A DNA stretch of 32,802 bases from an uncultured Geobacter sp. (GCA_903857795.1 CAIOGM010000165.1:1-32802), one strand, 5' to 3'; shown: positions 16,164 through 24,807, counted from the first letter of the stretch. Translations and numbers: made by a program. The notes: a model not told the origin generated them from the sequence alone.

Positions 16164-16949
16164 TTAAAAATAGCGTCGCGCGCCGATGAAGCGCTTCTCG
16201 AAATAGGATTCATCCACCCGGGAGATCTTGATGTCGTCTCCCCGCCGGGGGGCGTGGACGAACCGGCCGTCACCCGCGTAGATCCCCACATGGTTGATCT
16301 TGGCGGCTGAATCGCCGAAGAAGAGCAGGTCCCCGTCCCGCAGCGCCGCACGGTCGATGGCCTGGCCGGTATGGAACTGTTCACCCGAGCTGCGCGGGAT
16401 GTTGACCCCGCAGAGGTTATAGACCGCCCGAACGAAGCCGCTGCAGTCCATGCCGTCCACCACGGTGCTCCCCCCCCAGCGGTAGGGGATACCGACGAAC
16501 CGCTCGGCGGTCCTGGCGGCGATCACCCCCATCTCCCGGTCCCCCTTGGGGATGACGCACTCCTCCCCCTTCTTCGGCTTCTTCTCCGGTTTGACAGCCG
16601 GCTTTTCGATGATTCCCGGCAACGGAGGGGCGCAGAGGGGGGGGGCGATGTAGTACCCGGTGATGACCTTCTCACCGGAAAGCTTCTCCGCTGCCTTGCG
16701 GGCAGCGTCTTTATGAGGGAAGTCGCCGAACCGGACGGCGTAGACGCCGTTCTCCTTCTTGAAGTAGAACGCCTCCACCCCCTTGGCCTGGAGGGTGGTG
16801 GTGAGCCGTTCGGCGTTCTTCACCTCACTGAAGGCCCCCACCTGGATGGAGTACCCGACCCGGCTGAGCCCCTCGGCCTGAGCCGCGCAGGCGGAACCGG
16901 ACCAAAGGAGTGACGAGAGAAGCAGCAGTGCAGAGAGTATCCGGGACAT
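16164..16949 (-). CDS. Secreted peptidoglycan hydrolase: SPOR plus NlpC/P60 domains
   Basis: The protein has 261 residues. A signal peptide (about 1-22) is followed by a SPOR domain (GYSIQVGAFSEVKNAERL, residues 32-105), which binds peptidoglycan stripped of stem peptides at division sites. A proline/lysine linker (106-130) joins it to a C-terminal NlpC/P60 cysteine peptidase with C169 (MDCSGFV), H220 (INHVGIY) and H232 (FVHAP). It probably cuts stem peptides in the periplasm near the septum. GSAC around residue 21 might be a weak lipobox. The start is four bases after the prfB stop codon. Confidence 0.92.
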   Translation of the reverse strand: MSRILSALLLLSSLLWSGSACAAQAEGLSRVGYSIQVGAFSEVKNAERLTTTLQAKGVEAFYFKKENGVYAVRFGDFPHKDAARKAAEKLSGEKVITGYYIAPPLCAPPLPGIIEKPAVKPEKKPKKGEECVIPKGDREMGVIAARTAERFVGIPYRWGGSTVVDGMDCSGFVRAVYNLCGVNIPRSSGEQFHTGQAIDRAALRDGDLLFFGDSAAKINHVGIYAGDGRFVHAPRRGDDIKISRVDESYFEKRFIGARRYF

Positions 16950-16953
16950 GATA

Positions 16954-18067
16954 TCAGGTATCCTTCACCTCTCTCCGGACCCCCATGAGATAGGCGACAA
17001 TGAACTCCTCCAGATCGCCGTCCAGCACGGCGTCGGGATTGCCGCTCTCCACACCGGTCCGGAGATCCTTGACCATCTTGTAGGGGTGAAGCACGTAGGA
17101 GCGGATCTGGCTGCCCCAGCCGATCTCCTTCTTCTCCCCGGAGATCTCGGCAGCCTGGGCTTCCCGCTCCAGAACCTCTTTCTCGTAGAGTTTGGCCCGG
17201 AGCACCCGCATGGCCGTGGCCTTGTTCAGGTGCTGGCTCCGTTCGGTCTGGCAGGCCACCACCACCCCGGTGGGGAGATGGGTGATCCTGACAGCCGAAT
17301 CGGTGGTGTTCACATGCTGCCCGCCGGCTCCGCTGGAGCGGTAGGTATCCACCCGGAGGTCTGACTCCACGATCTTCACGTCGATGCTGTCGGCGATCTC
17401 CGGAAAGACGAAGACCGAGGCGAAGGAGGTATGCCGACGGGCGTTGCTGTCGAAGGGGGAGATCCGGACCAATCGGTGGATGCCGATCTCGGCCTTGAGA
17501 TAGCCGTAGGCATGCTCGCCGGTGACGGCAAAAGTGACCCCCTTTACCCCGGCCTCATCTCCCGCCTGGTAGTCGGTGATATCGCTCTTCCAGCCGCGCC
17601 GCTCGCAGTAGCGGAGATACATCCTCAGAAGCATCTCGGCCCAGTCCTGGGATTCGGTGCCGCCGGCGCCGGCGTTGATGGAGAAGAAGCAGTTGCTCCG
17701 GTCATGGGGCCCCGAGAGCATCTTCTGGAACTCGGCCGCCGCCACCCCCCGCTCCAACTCGTCGTTGAGATCGTGGACCTCCGCCAGGGTCGCCTCATCC
17801 TCCTGCTCCGTCCCCATCTCGATGAAGAGTTGGATCTCCTCCACCTGCCGGTTGAGCCGATCCCACCCCTCGACGCTCTTCTCCAGGGCAGTCCGTTCCC
17901 TCAGAAGCTGTTGGGCCGTCTCCTGCTCTTCCCAGAAACCGGGACCGCTGATCCGCGCATCCATCTCCTGAATCTCTTCCCGCTTGAGGTCGACGTCAAA
18001 GAGACCCCCGAAGCTTGACGATACGCTCCTGGAGCGCTTCCACCCGTGCTACCTCTTCTCTGAACAT
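16954..18067 (-). CDS. prfB: Peptide chain release factor 2, with programmed +1 frameshift
   Basis: The complete protein has 370 residues. It reads UGA and UAA stop codons and triggers peptide release. The first 23 codons begin at 18067 (MFREEVARVEALQERIVKLR) and end in CTT followed by an in-frame TGA at 17998-17996. Skipping the base at 17998 continues as DVDLKREEIQEMDARISG. The site CGG GGG TCT CTT TGA C matches the known RF2 autoregulatory shift, with a GGGGG Shine-Dalgarno-like stretch just before it. Later motifs are SPF and GAGGQHVN, the catalytic GGQ. Low RF2 slows termination at this TGA and so raises frameshifting and RF2. Confidence 0.95.
17995..18012 (-). promoter_or_regulatory. 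prfB programmed frameshift site
   Basis: On the coding strand the sequence is a G-run, then TCT CTT TGA C. The internal G-run can pair with 16S rRNA and, with the slippery CTT and poor TGA-C stop context, promotes a +1 slip. This is the same design as the Escherichia coli prfB site, seen directly here. Confidence 0.93.
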
Positions 18068-18092
18068 ATCCGGTTACCCCTTTTTGGTGTGA

Positions 18093-19667
18093 TCATGACA
18101 GCTCTTCCTTCTTCCCCTTCTTGCGCCGGGCCGTCGCCACCAGCATCACCACGAACGCCCCGCAGAGCAGATGAATGAAGAGCTCTCCGTGGCGGGTGTA
18201 AAAGGTGACCCGGTTGGTCAGTCGGATCTCCCCCACCAGCACCGCCTCCTGAAAAAGAGCTGTAGTATCCGTTATCCGGCCCGTGCTGTCAATAAGGGAT
18301 GAGATCCCCGTATTGGCGGCCCGCACCACCGGCGCCCGGTTTTCCACCGCCCTGAAAGCGTACATGGAGAGGTGCTGCCAGGGGGCCGACGACGTGCCGA
18401 ACCAGGCGTCGTTGGTGATGTTGACCAGGAACCGGCTCCCCTGGCGGATGTACCCCCGCGCCAATTCAGGGAAAATCCCCTCGAAGCAGACCAGGACCCC
18501 AGCATCCCCCTTCCCGGTGGGGAAGGTGACAAACTTCGTTCCGGGGACGAAATCGCCGATTCCCGCGACCATCTTGTTGACGAACGGGAGAAGTTTCGCC
18601 AGGGGCACATACTCCCCGAAGGGAACCAGATGCAGCTTGTCGCTCCGGGGACCGATGGCGCCGTTCGGGGTAAAGAGGAAGGCGCTGTTGAGATAGCGCA
18701 TCCGCTCCCCCTCCCGCTCGACGGCCGGACTCCCGACGATCAGCCCGGCCCCGGCCGCACGGGAGAGGGCGCCCAGCCGTGCGGAGAGGCGCGGCTCATC
18801 CTGGACGAAGAAGGGAGCCGCGCTCTCGGGCCAGACGATGAGGTCCAGCCGCGCCGAGGCCATCGCCTGTCTGGTCAGCCGCTCATAGATCTGGACCGTT
18901 GCCTCCTGGAAAGAGGGGTCCCATTTGACATCCTGGGGGATATTCCCCTGAATCAACGCCACCTTCAGGGTTGCCCCATCAGGGGGCTGATGGAGCCGTA
19001 AGGCGCCGTACCCCAGGGTCGCCGCGACCATGAACACGAGCAGCAGGCAGCTCTTCTTCGGCCACGGGTATGGAGCGCCCCGGACCATGCGACGCAGGAG
19101 CAGGAAGATGACCGCGTTGGCGAAGGCGAGGAGGAAGCTGAGACCGTAGACCCCGGTGATGTCGGCGATCTGGATGAGCGGGAGGAGCCGATACTGGGAG
19201 TAGCCGAGGGTCCCCCAGGGGAATCCGGAGAGGGCGAAGGAGCGGAGGTACTCCAGGGAACACCAGGCAAGGGGGAACGAGAGGAGCGGCGTTACCCCCC
19301 GCAGCTCGGCCCACCGCGTGAACCAGAGCGCCGTCGCCGGGTAGAGCGCCAGATAGGCCACCAGGAGGAGAAACACCCAGAGGCTGAGCCACCAGGGGAG
19401 ATGTCCATACCTGGTCACGACGATGTTGATCCAGTAGAGGATCCCACCGAAGTTTGCCAGCCCGGCCAAGAAACCGAGCCGGAACGCCAGCCCCGCTCTC
19501 TTGTGGCGGCAGGCCAGGAAGAGCGGGATGAAGCCGATCCAGGCCAGGGGCCAGAGCCCCGCCTTGGGAAAGGAGAGGGCGGTGAGAACACCGGAGAGGA
19601 GCGCCAACAGGTAATCCCGCCGGGGGATGGCATTGAAATCGGGGAGGCCGAATCTGCGGTAATCCAT
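18093..19667 (-). CDS. lnt: Apolipoprotein N-acyltransferase
   Basis: The protein has 524 residues. It adds the third acyl chain to bacterial lipoproteins in the inner membrane. The N-terminal half has six or so membrane helices (from [31 protein letters not shown]). The C-terminal half is a carbon-nitrogen hydrolase domain facing the periplasm, with the catalytic Glu in [11 protein letters not shown], Lys in KLHLVPFGE and Cys in [12 protein letters not shown] place the start at 19667 because AAGGAT precedes that ATG; a GTG at 19694 is the alternative and would overlap corC by 14 bases. Its presence fits the several lipoproteins encoded nearby. Confidence 0.93.
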   Translation of the reverse strand: MDYRRFGLPDFNAIPRRDYLLALLSGVLTALSFPKAGLWPLAWIGFIPLFLACRHKRAGLAFRLGFLAGLANFGGILYWINIVVTRYGHLPWWLSLWVFLLLVAYLALYPATALWFTRWAELRGVTPLLSFPLAWCSLEYLRSFALSGFPWGTLGYSQYRLLPLIQIADITGVYGLSFLLAFANAVIFLLLRRMVRGAPYPWPKKSCLLLVFMVAATLGYGALRLHQPPDGATLKVALIQGNIPQDVKWDPSFQEATVQIYERLTRQAMASARLDLIVWPESAAPFFVQDEPRLSARLGALSRAAGAGLIVGSPAVEREGERMRYLNSAFLFTPNGAIGPRSDKLHLVPFGEYVPLAKLLPFVNKMVAGIGDFVPGTKFVTFPTGKGDAGVLVCFEGIFPELARGYIRQGSRFLVNITNDAWFGTSSAPWQHLSMYAFRAVENRAPVVRAANTGISSLIDSTGRITDTTALFQEAVLVGEIRLTNRVTFYTRHGELFIHLLCGAFVVMLVATARRKKGKKEELS

Positions 19668-19680
19668 AAGATCCTTTTTG

Positions 19681-20532
19681 TTATCCTGCCGCACTCTCAG
19701 AGGTTTCTTTCCGCTCCAAGATCCTGACTTTACTTATCTTTCGCTCATCGGCGTCGACAATAGTCATGAGCAGCGCTCCGTACTCGATCTCATCGCCCGA
19801 TTTCGGAATCCGGCCGATCAGGTGAAAGATCAGTCCCGCCACCGTGTCGAATTTCTCCCGATCCACCTGAATGCCGAACCGCTCTTCCAGCTCTTCTATG
19901 GGGAACCTGGCATCCACCACCACACCGCCGTCGGGCTCCTCCACGAGCCATTCCTCTTCGGTGTCATACTCGTCCTGGATATCCCCGACGATCTGCTCCA
20001 GGATATCTTCGATGGTGACGAGCCCCGACGTTCCGCCATACTCGTCCATGACGATGGCGATATGAACCCGTTTCCGCTTGAAATCCTGGAGGAGTTTTTC
20101 GAAATCCTTGGTTTCCGGGATGAAGAACGGCGGCCGCAGGAGCCGCCGGAGATGAACGGCAGACTCTTCCTTCCCCCATTCCCGGAGCAGATCCTTGGCG
20201 TAGAGGAGACCGATGATGTTGTCCACCGTCCCCTCATAGACCGGGATTCGCGAGTGACCGCAGCGGATGATGCTGCTGATGACCTCGCCCAGGGGGGCGT
20301 CCACCGGCACCACCGCCATGTCGGTGCGGGGGACCATGATCTCCCGGACGACCCGGTTTTTCATCTCGAAGATGGAACGGATCATCTCGTTCTCCTCTTC
20401 GTTGATGAGCCCCTCCTCCTCGCCGGCATCGATGATCTCCTGGATCGCCTCGCCGGTAACCTTCTTTCTTCCTGAGATGATACTGCCGATGAGCTCCCGG
20501 AGTCCGGGCGCCTTTCGCGGAGCTTCTTCCAA
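19681..20532 (-). CDS. CorC/HlyC family protein with two CBS domains
   Basis: The protein has 283 residues. Two CBS domains ([35 protein letters not shown], and [47 protein letters not shown]) are followed by a CorC-type C-terminal domain (about 205-275). The family is linked to magnesium/cobalt efflux, and in E. coli the homologue (YbeX) lies in the ybeZYX-lnt operon, the same neighbours as here. No membrane domain is present. The start is a TTG at 20532, supported by GGAGG eight bases upstream; the nearby ATG at 20539 opens a different frame. It precedes lnt. Confidence 0.9.
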   Translation of the reverse strand: MEEAPRKAPGLRELIGSIISGRKKVTGEAIQEIIDAGEEEGLINEEENEMIRSIFEMKNRVVREIMVPRTDMAVVPVDAPLGEVISSIIRCGHSRIPVYEGTVDNIIGLLYAKDLLREWGKEESAVHLRRLLRPPFFIPETKDFEKLLQDFKRKRVHIAIVMDEYGGTSGLVTIEDILEQIVGDIQDEYDTEEEWLVEEPDGGVVVDARFPIEELEERFGIQVDREKFDTVAGLIFHLIGRIPKSGDEIEYGALLMTIVDADERKISKVRILERKETSESAAG

Positions 20533-20552
20533 CGATCATTCCTCCGTAGGGG

Positions 20553-21272
20553 TTACTGAAACTGCTCCACTCCGATGGTCCTGAAGAGAAGGGTGATGAG
20601 AATAGTGATAAGGCTCCCCGTGGCGACGCCGAAGATGACCTCCCGCAGGGTGTGAATCCGCATGAGGAGCCGCGAATGGCTGACCATGACCGCCAGGGTG
20701 ATGGTCAGGATGGAGATGACCGGGTCCCCGGTATTGAGGGAGACGGAGGTAGCGATGGAGAAGGCCACTGCCGCATGCCCGCTGGGAAGCCCCCCCTGGA
20801 GGGAGGAACCGGCTCCGGAGAGCGCCTTGAGGATAATCACGACGATGACCACGATGATGATAGAGACGAGGGTAGCCATCTCGCCCGGAGTGCCGATCAT
20901 GGTGAGGAGCCTCCTGTAGAAGGGGAAGATGTACTTGGAGAGGATCGCGTACCCCATGACCCCGGCGCCGAACGCGGCGATAAGCACCGCCCCGGCGGCC
21001 ACATCCTTGGCGACCTTCGCCAGAGGATGATAGTCGGGGGAGACCAGATCGACAATGGCCTCCACCGCCGTGTTCAACATCTCCGCGAAGAGGACGAAGG
21101 CCACGGAGAGTGAGAGGACCGTGAATTCCAGGGCAGAGATCCTCAGGAAGAGCACCGCCACCAGGAGCAGGATCGCCGCACAGAAGTGGTACCGCATATG
21201 CTTCTGGGTCCGGGTGGCGTGCAGAATCCCCTGGATGGCGAAGTCCACCGAATCAATGAACCGGTGCGTCAC
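20553..21272 (-). CDS. Fusion of diacylglycerol kinase (DgkA) and PAP2-type phosphatase
   Basis: The protein has 239 residues. Residues 1-115 are a complete DgkA kinase with NTAVEAIVDLVSPDYHPLAKVAKD (E71 and neighbours are the active site). Residues about 120-230 are a PAP2 membrane phosphatase domain: PSGHAAVAF (H166) and SHSRLLMRIHTLREV (R201, H207). In PAP2 enzymes the last motif is SR-x5-H-x3-D; here the final residue is Glu (E211), and the first motif lacks the Arg-Pro. The kinase phosphorylates diacylglycerol or undecaprenol; the PAP2 half could reverse or complete such a step. It overlaps ybeY by four bases. Confidence 0.9.
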   Translation of the reverse strand: MTHRFIDSVDFAIQGILHATRTQKHMRYHFCAAILLLVAVLFLRISALEFTVLSLSVAFVLFAEMLNTAVEAIVDLVSPDYHPLAKVAKDVAAGAVLIAAFGAGVMGYAILSKYIFPFYRRLLTMIGTPGEMATLVSIIIVVIVVIILKALSGAGSSLQGGLPSGHAAVAFSIATSVSLNTGDPVISILTITLAVMVSHSRLLMRIHTLREVIFGVATGSLITILITLLFRTIGVEQFQ

Positions 21273-21736
21273 CCCGCCGGCGCCTCCAGACGCCCCGTCT
21301 CCCGGAGGAGGGTGAACAGCTCCTGCTCCTTCTCCTCCATCCGCAACGCCTCCTCGGGACCACTCCGCTCATGGTCATACCCCACCAGGTGCAGGATGCC
21401 GTGGAGCAGGAGAAACGAGAGCCGCTCGAAGAAGGGGAGCTCCCCCTCCTCGGCCTCCCGGGCCGCAGTGGAGGCAGAGATCACCACATCGCCCAGCACA
21501 TCCGGATTGAGGCCGGAGAACTCCCCCTCATTCAGCGCAAAGGAGATGACGTTGGTGGGGCGGTCCTTTCCCAGGTACTCACGGTTGATTCTCCGGATCC
21601 GCCGGTCCCCCACGATGGTGATCGCCAGCTCACTGGCGGGACAGCCCAAGGCGTTTAAGATCGTCTCCGCTACCCCCCTGAGACGCCTCGCCCTGATGGG
21701 CAGAGCCCTCTGCCGGTTCTCGATGGATATTCTCAA
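21269..21736 (-). CDS. ybeY: Endoribonuclease YbeY, rRNA maturation factor
   Basis: The protein has 155 residues. The zinc-binding motif is HGILHLVGYDHERS near residue 115. YbeY is needed for 16S rRNA 3'-end maturation and ribosome quality control. INREYLGKDRPTNVISFALNEGE is also diagnostic. The start is a TTG at 21736 with GGAGG seven bases upstream. That start lies inside the pgpH gene, giving a 107-base overlap in another frame. The phoH gene, often next to ybeY, is not seen here. Confidence 0.93.
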   Translation of the reverse strand: MRISIENRQRALPIRARRLRGVAETILNALGCPASELAITIVGDRRIRRINREYLGKDRPTNVISFALNEGEFSGLNPDVLGDVVISASTAAREAEEGELPFFERLSFLLLHGILHLVGYDHERSGPEEALRMEEKEQELFTLLRETGRLEAPAG

Positions 21737-24014
21737 GGTTTATCCTCCCCCCCTTCTCCCTGGCGCCGGAGTCAGGGTAGTCGATTCTCTGGTGATAGAT
21801 CCCCGCCAGGATCCGGTTGAAACTCTTGGCTATCTCGTGCAGATTCTTCAGAGTCAGCTCGCACTCGTCCAGTTGCCCCTCGGTGAAGATGTTGTTGATG
21901 ATCTTCTGCACCAGCCCCTGGATCCGGGCCGGAGTCGGATCGGTCAGACTCCGGGAGGCGGCCTCCACGCAGTCGGCCAGCATGACCAGCCCCGCCTCAC
22001 GGGTCTGGGGTTTCGGACCCGGATACCGGTACTCCCGCTCATCCACCGTTCCATCCGGCCCGGCCATACTCTTGGCCTTCTGGTAGAAGAAGGTGATGAG
22101 CGACGTACCGTGCGCCTGACGAATGATATCGATGAGCGTCTGCCCCAGCCGGTTCTGTCGGGCCAGCTCCACCCCCTCCTTCACATGGGCGATCAGGATC
22201 AGGGCGCTCATGCTGGGGGCAAGCCGGTCATGGCGGTTGTCACCGCTGGTCACATTCTCTATGAAATAGAGCGGCTTGCCGAGCTTGCCGATGTCGTGGT
22301 AGTAGGAGGCCACCCGGGCCAGGAGCGGGTTGGCGTTGATCGCCTCGGCGGCCCCTTCCGCCAGATTCCCCACGAGGACGCTATGATGGTAGGTCCCCGG
22401 GGCCTTGATCATCAGCTCCCTGAGGACCTGTGAGTTGAGGCTGGAGAGCTCCAGGAGCTTGATGTCCGTGGTGTACTGGAACAGGTTCTCCAGGAGGGGG
22501 ATCGTGGCGTTGACGAAGGCGGCGGTGATGATGCCGCCGGCCCCGGCAAAGACGACACAGAAGAGGGTCTGCATGGTCAGGAAGCTGTCGGAGAGAATCT
22601 GAAACGACGCAGCCAGGGCGATGCCGACGACGCTGACCTTGACTCCCGCCAGATAGATGGTTCCCCGGTCCTTGCAGTGCCGGACTCCATGGGCGCCGAC
22701 GATGCCGGACATGAGGGAGTAGATGACGATGATCAGGCTGTTCTCGAACATGATCCCGGCCAGGAGTGCACAGACCGAGGTATAGACCAGCGCCACTTCG
22801 GAGTTGATGAGAATCCTGACGAGCATGGCCCCCAGAGCGAAGGGGAAAAGATAGTAGTAGTCGGTAAGATGGATGTACGGAAACATCCCCCCCATGGCCG
22901 AGGTGACTATCAGCGACAGACGAAGCCCCAGGAAGAGCCCCAGGGTGATATAGGTGAGAAGCAGGAGATCCTTGCTGGAGGGATCGAACTTCCTGATGTT
23001 CTTGCAGGCGAAGCGGTAGGGGAAGATCAGCATGATCAGTGTCAGGCCGAAGATACCGAGCACCATGACAAACCGGCCGATACCGCCGTGGCTCTGGTAG
23101 AGAAGCGTCAGCTTCCGGGCCTGATCATCACTGATCCGCTCCCCTTCACGAACGATGATCTCCCCCCGCTTGACCTGGAACATGACCGGCGCAACACCGT
23201 CCCGGGCCTCGCTCCGCTTCTTCTCCGTCAGCTCCCGGTTCAGCAGCAGGTTTGGCTTCAGCATCCGCGCCAGGAATCCCTTGAACAGTTCAAGGTCGCT
23301 CCGCTCGCCGCCGGTTGCCAGTCGCCCCTCTACCGCCAGGAGCCGAGCCTCGTCCAGCCCCACAAACTGCTGGGACCCCTGGAATGGCGCCTCGGCGCCG
23401 GTGGCCCCGTCGGTGACGATCAACCCGTGCAGGAGATCATTGGCGAACTGTTCCTTGTTATCGACGATGGCCCGATCGTAAAGCTGGTCGGTGAGGAGGG
23501 TGACCTCACCGGTGAGCTGCTCGTTGTGGAGACGAGCCAGCGACTCCAGATCACCCGCATCCGCCGGAAAGCCTGCGAGCTCGGAAACCTGCTTCCGGAG
23601 CGAGCGCTTCGTCTCCATGGAAGGGGAGAGCCGCGCCTCCCGCACCAGCTCCAATATCCGCCCCAGTCGCTGGCGCAGCTCTAGAGCGGCGGCCGGATCG
23701 CGGGTATAGACCAGCGGCGCGGCAGCCACGGCCTCTTTGCGCTTCTGGTCCGTGAGATGCGGGTCCTCCAGGAGATAGTCCCGATTGGCCCGGACGCTGG
23801 CGCCGGCGATCTCGCCGGACTTGTAACTCGTCGAGATGAGCTGTTGATGAGGGGTGATCAGTAAACTGAGGATGAGGGCGGTGATAATGAGGAAAAAGAG
23901 GCGGCTCCCTTTACTGGCTTCTGCACCGGCAAAACGGCCACCTAAGAGATCGAGGAGCATCCGGCCAAACCGGAGTGATGATGTCGAGAAAAACTTGCCG
24001 TTATCGGAGGGCAT
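21630..24014 (-). CDS. pgpH: 7TM-HD membrane phosphodiesterase, PgpH-like
   Basis: The protein has 794 residues. One N-terminal helix (about 38-56) precedes an extracytoplasmic domain (about 60-310), then seven membrane helices (about 313-505), then a cytoplasmic HD domain with H544 and HD at 573-574 (ASYYHDIGKLGKP). Such 7TM-HD proteins (PgpH, YqfF) hydrolyse cyclic di-AMP in Firmicutes; in this lineage the nucleotide is not established. The family usually ends near FNRILAGIYHQRIDYP (residue 746). The last 48 residues are extra and largely overlap ybeY. It is the first gene of the long row to corC, lnt and prfB, behind a good promoter. Confidence 0.92.
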   Translation of the reverse strand: MPSDNGKFFSTSSLRFGRMLLDLLGGRFAGAEASKGSRLFFLIITALILSLLITPHQQLISTSYKSGEIAGASVRANRDYLLEDPHLTDQKRKEAVAAAPLVYTRDPAAALELRQRLGRILELVREARLSPSMETKRSLRKQVSELAGFPADAGDLESLARLHNEQLTGEVTLLTDQLYDRAIVDNKEQFANDLLHGLIVTDGATGAEAPFQGSQQFVGLDEARLLAVEGRLATGGERSDLELFKGFLARMLKPNLLLNRELTEKKRSEARDGVAPVMFQVKRGEIIVREGERISDDQARKLTLLYQSHGGIGRFVMVLGIFGLTLIMLIFPYRFACKNIRKFDPSSKDLLLLTYITLGLFLGLRLSLIVTSAMGGMFPYIHLTDYYYLFPFALGAMLVRILINSEVALVYTSVCALLAGIMFENSLIIVIYSLMSGIVGAHGVRHCKDRGTIYLAGVKVSVVGIALAASFQILSDSFLTMQTLFCVVFAGAGGIITAAFVNATIPLLENLFQYTTDIKLLELSSLNSQVLRELMIKAPGTYHHSVLVGNLAEGAAEAINANPLLARVASYYHDIGKLGKPLYFIENVTSGDNRHDRLAPSMSALILIAHVKEGVELARQNRLGQTLIDIIRQAHGTSLITFFYQKAKSMAGPDGTVDEREYRYPGPKPQTREAGLVMLADCVEAASRSLTDPTPARIQGLVQKIINNIFTEGQLDECELTLKNLHEIAKSFNRILAGIYHQRIDYPDSGAREKGGRINLENIHREPAEGSAHQGEASQGGSGDDLKRLGLSRQ

Positions 24015-24057
24015 AGGCTCGCAGGTTCCGTTACCGCTAGACGCCGCTGGTACCGCA

Positions 24058-24081
24058 TGAGAGGAGCACTATAGCCTCTCA
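24058..24081. repeat. Hairpin between pgpH and the YjfB-like gene
   Basis: TGAGAGG at 24058-24064 pairs with CCTCTCA at 24075-24081, with a 10-base loop. On the minus strand the loop holds the -10 box of the pgpH promoter. Without a T-tract it is not a clear terminator. A role as an operator is possible. Confidence 0.45.
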
Positions 24082-24097
24082 CCGGCTCGGGTGTCAA
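24068..24097 (-). promoter_or_regulatory. Candidate sigma-70 promoter of the pgpH operon
   Basis: The minus strand reads TTGACA (24097-24092), an 18-base spacer, then TATAGT (24073-24068). The -35 box is perfect and the -10 box matches five of six bases. It lies 54 bases before the pgpH start, so it should drive pgpH, ybeY, dgkA-pap2, corC and lnt. Confidence 0.7.
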
Positions 24098-24143
24098 GGA
24101 AACTCGCGATAACCGCGCCATCCTGACTGCTGACCGCAGAGGT

Positions 24144-24329
24144 TCATACGTAGGCGTTCACCAGTTTGCCGTTACCATTACCGGGGTTAGGAGCCGACTG
24201 TTGGATGAGAGCCACCGCGTTTTGCCCGTCCCGTTCCTGTTGGTCCAGGAGCTTCTTAGCCACCAGGACTGAACTTTGAGTAGTCAGCTTAGTGGCAGCC
24301 ATGCTGCTGCTTAATCCTTCGATACTCAT
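24144..24329 (-). CDS. YjfB-like putative motility protein
   Basis: The protein has 61 residues, MSIEGLSSSMAATKLTTQSSV and so on, ending NGNGKLVNAYV. This pattern fits the small YjfB family (PF14070), named for a link to motility. The function is not known. I start the gene at 24329 because GAGGAGG precedes that ATG. A sigma-28 promoter match lies upstream (24367-24393), which agrees with a flagellar-regulon gene. It points towards pgpH and is divergent from the small gene at 24524. Confidence 0.75.
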   Translation of the reverse strand: MSIEGLSSSMAATKLTTQSSVLVAKKLLDQQERDGQNAVALIQQSAPNPGNGNGKLVNAYV

Positions 24330-24366
24330 CTCGCAACCTCCTCTGTAAACTACGCCTCTTCTTGAC

Positions 24367-24393
24367 ACTTCGGCGTTCCCCGGCCGTTCTTTA
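24367..24393 (-). promoter_or_regulatory. Candidate sigma-28 (FliA) promoter
   Basis: On the minus strand TAAA (24393-24390) is followed by 15 bases and GCCGAAGT (24374-24367). The FliA consensus is TAAA-N15-GCCGATAA. The -35 core matches fully and the -10 box in five of eight bases. Spacing is exact. It lies about 38 bases before the YjfB-like start. Confidence 0.6.
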
Positions 24394-24455
24394 GTAAAAT
24401 TTCCCAGTCGATGACTATTTTTTTTTAATAAAATATGTTTACTTAAAAATTACAA

Positions 24456-24517
24456 TTGAAAAGAGCGGTTCTCACGATTACACTCTTTGCCACATATGTT
24501 GCATCTTTGGCAAAGAG
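24456..24517 (+). promoter_or_regulatory. Candidate promoter and dyad operator before the 24524 gene
   Basis: TTGAAA (24456-24461), a 17-base spacer and TACACT (24479-24484) form a plausible sigma-70 promoter. A perfect 10-base inverted repeat, CTCTTTGCCA (24483-24492) and TGGCAAAGAG (24508-24517), starts in the -10 box and covers the ribosome binding site AAAGAGG. It could be an operator, or a hairpin hiding the ribosome binding site if transcription starts further upstream. Confidence 0.5.
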
Positions 24518-24523
24518 GCGTCT

Positions 24524-24754
24524 ATGGACATCCGTGATCTACTCTGCATGATCCTCGGCATTGCACTGGTGGCGGTTTCAACATCGCGGTCAGGAGGTCG
24601 TCCCCCCAGGGCCAACGCCATCACCTTCCTCTCCCCCTCCCGAAAGAATCCGGTCCCGCCGGGACCGGAGGGGCAGAAACTCCTCGCCTACATCCCGGCA
24701 AGTGACCCGACCGCAGCCCACGGTAAAGGGCAACAGGTCGACCTCTACGTCTAA
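24524..24754 (+). CDS. Small hypothetical protein
   Basis: The protein has 76 residues. The N-terminus is hydrophobic (LLCMILGIALVAVS), like a signal or membrane anchor. The rest is proline- and glycine-rich, with no recognised domain. The last ten residues (GKGQQVDLYV) resemble the end of the divergent YjfB-like protein (GNGKLVNAYV): five identities, and about 22 of 33 bases match at the nucleotide level. An AAGAGG ribosome binding site lies a few bases before the ATG. It is convergent with the histidine kinase gene. The call as a real gene rests on the ribosome binding site and the dyad, so it is moderate. Confidence 0.45.
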   Translation: MDIRDLLCMILGIALVAVSTSRSGGRPPRANAITFLSPSRKNPVPPGPEGQKLLAYIPASDPTAAHGKGQQVDLYV

Positions 24755-24807
24755 CTCCGCACTCCGCGCTAAAAACGACAGATCGTAAAGACTCTCCTCC
24801 CGGAGCA

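Noticed and set aside
14922-16310. 462-residue antisense frame across DUF1015
   Set aside because: It is a shadow frame; the sense strand holds a recognised family.
24408-24440. T-rich run as a terminator
   Set aside because: No stem precedes it. It is better read as the AT-rich promoter area between two divergent genes.
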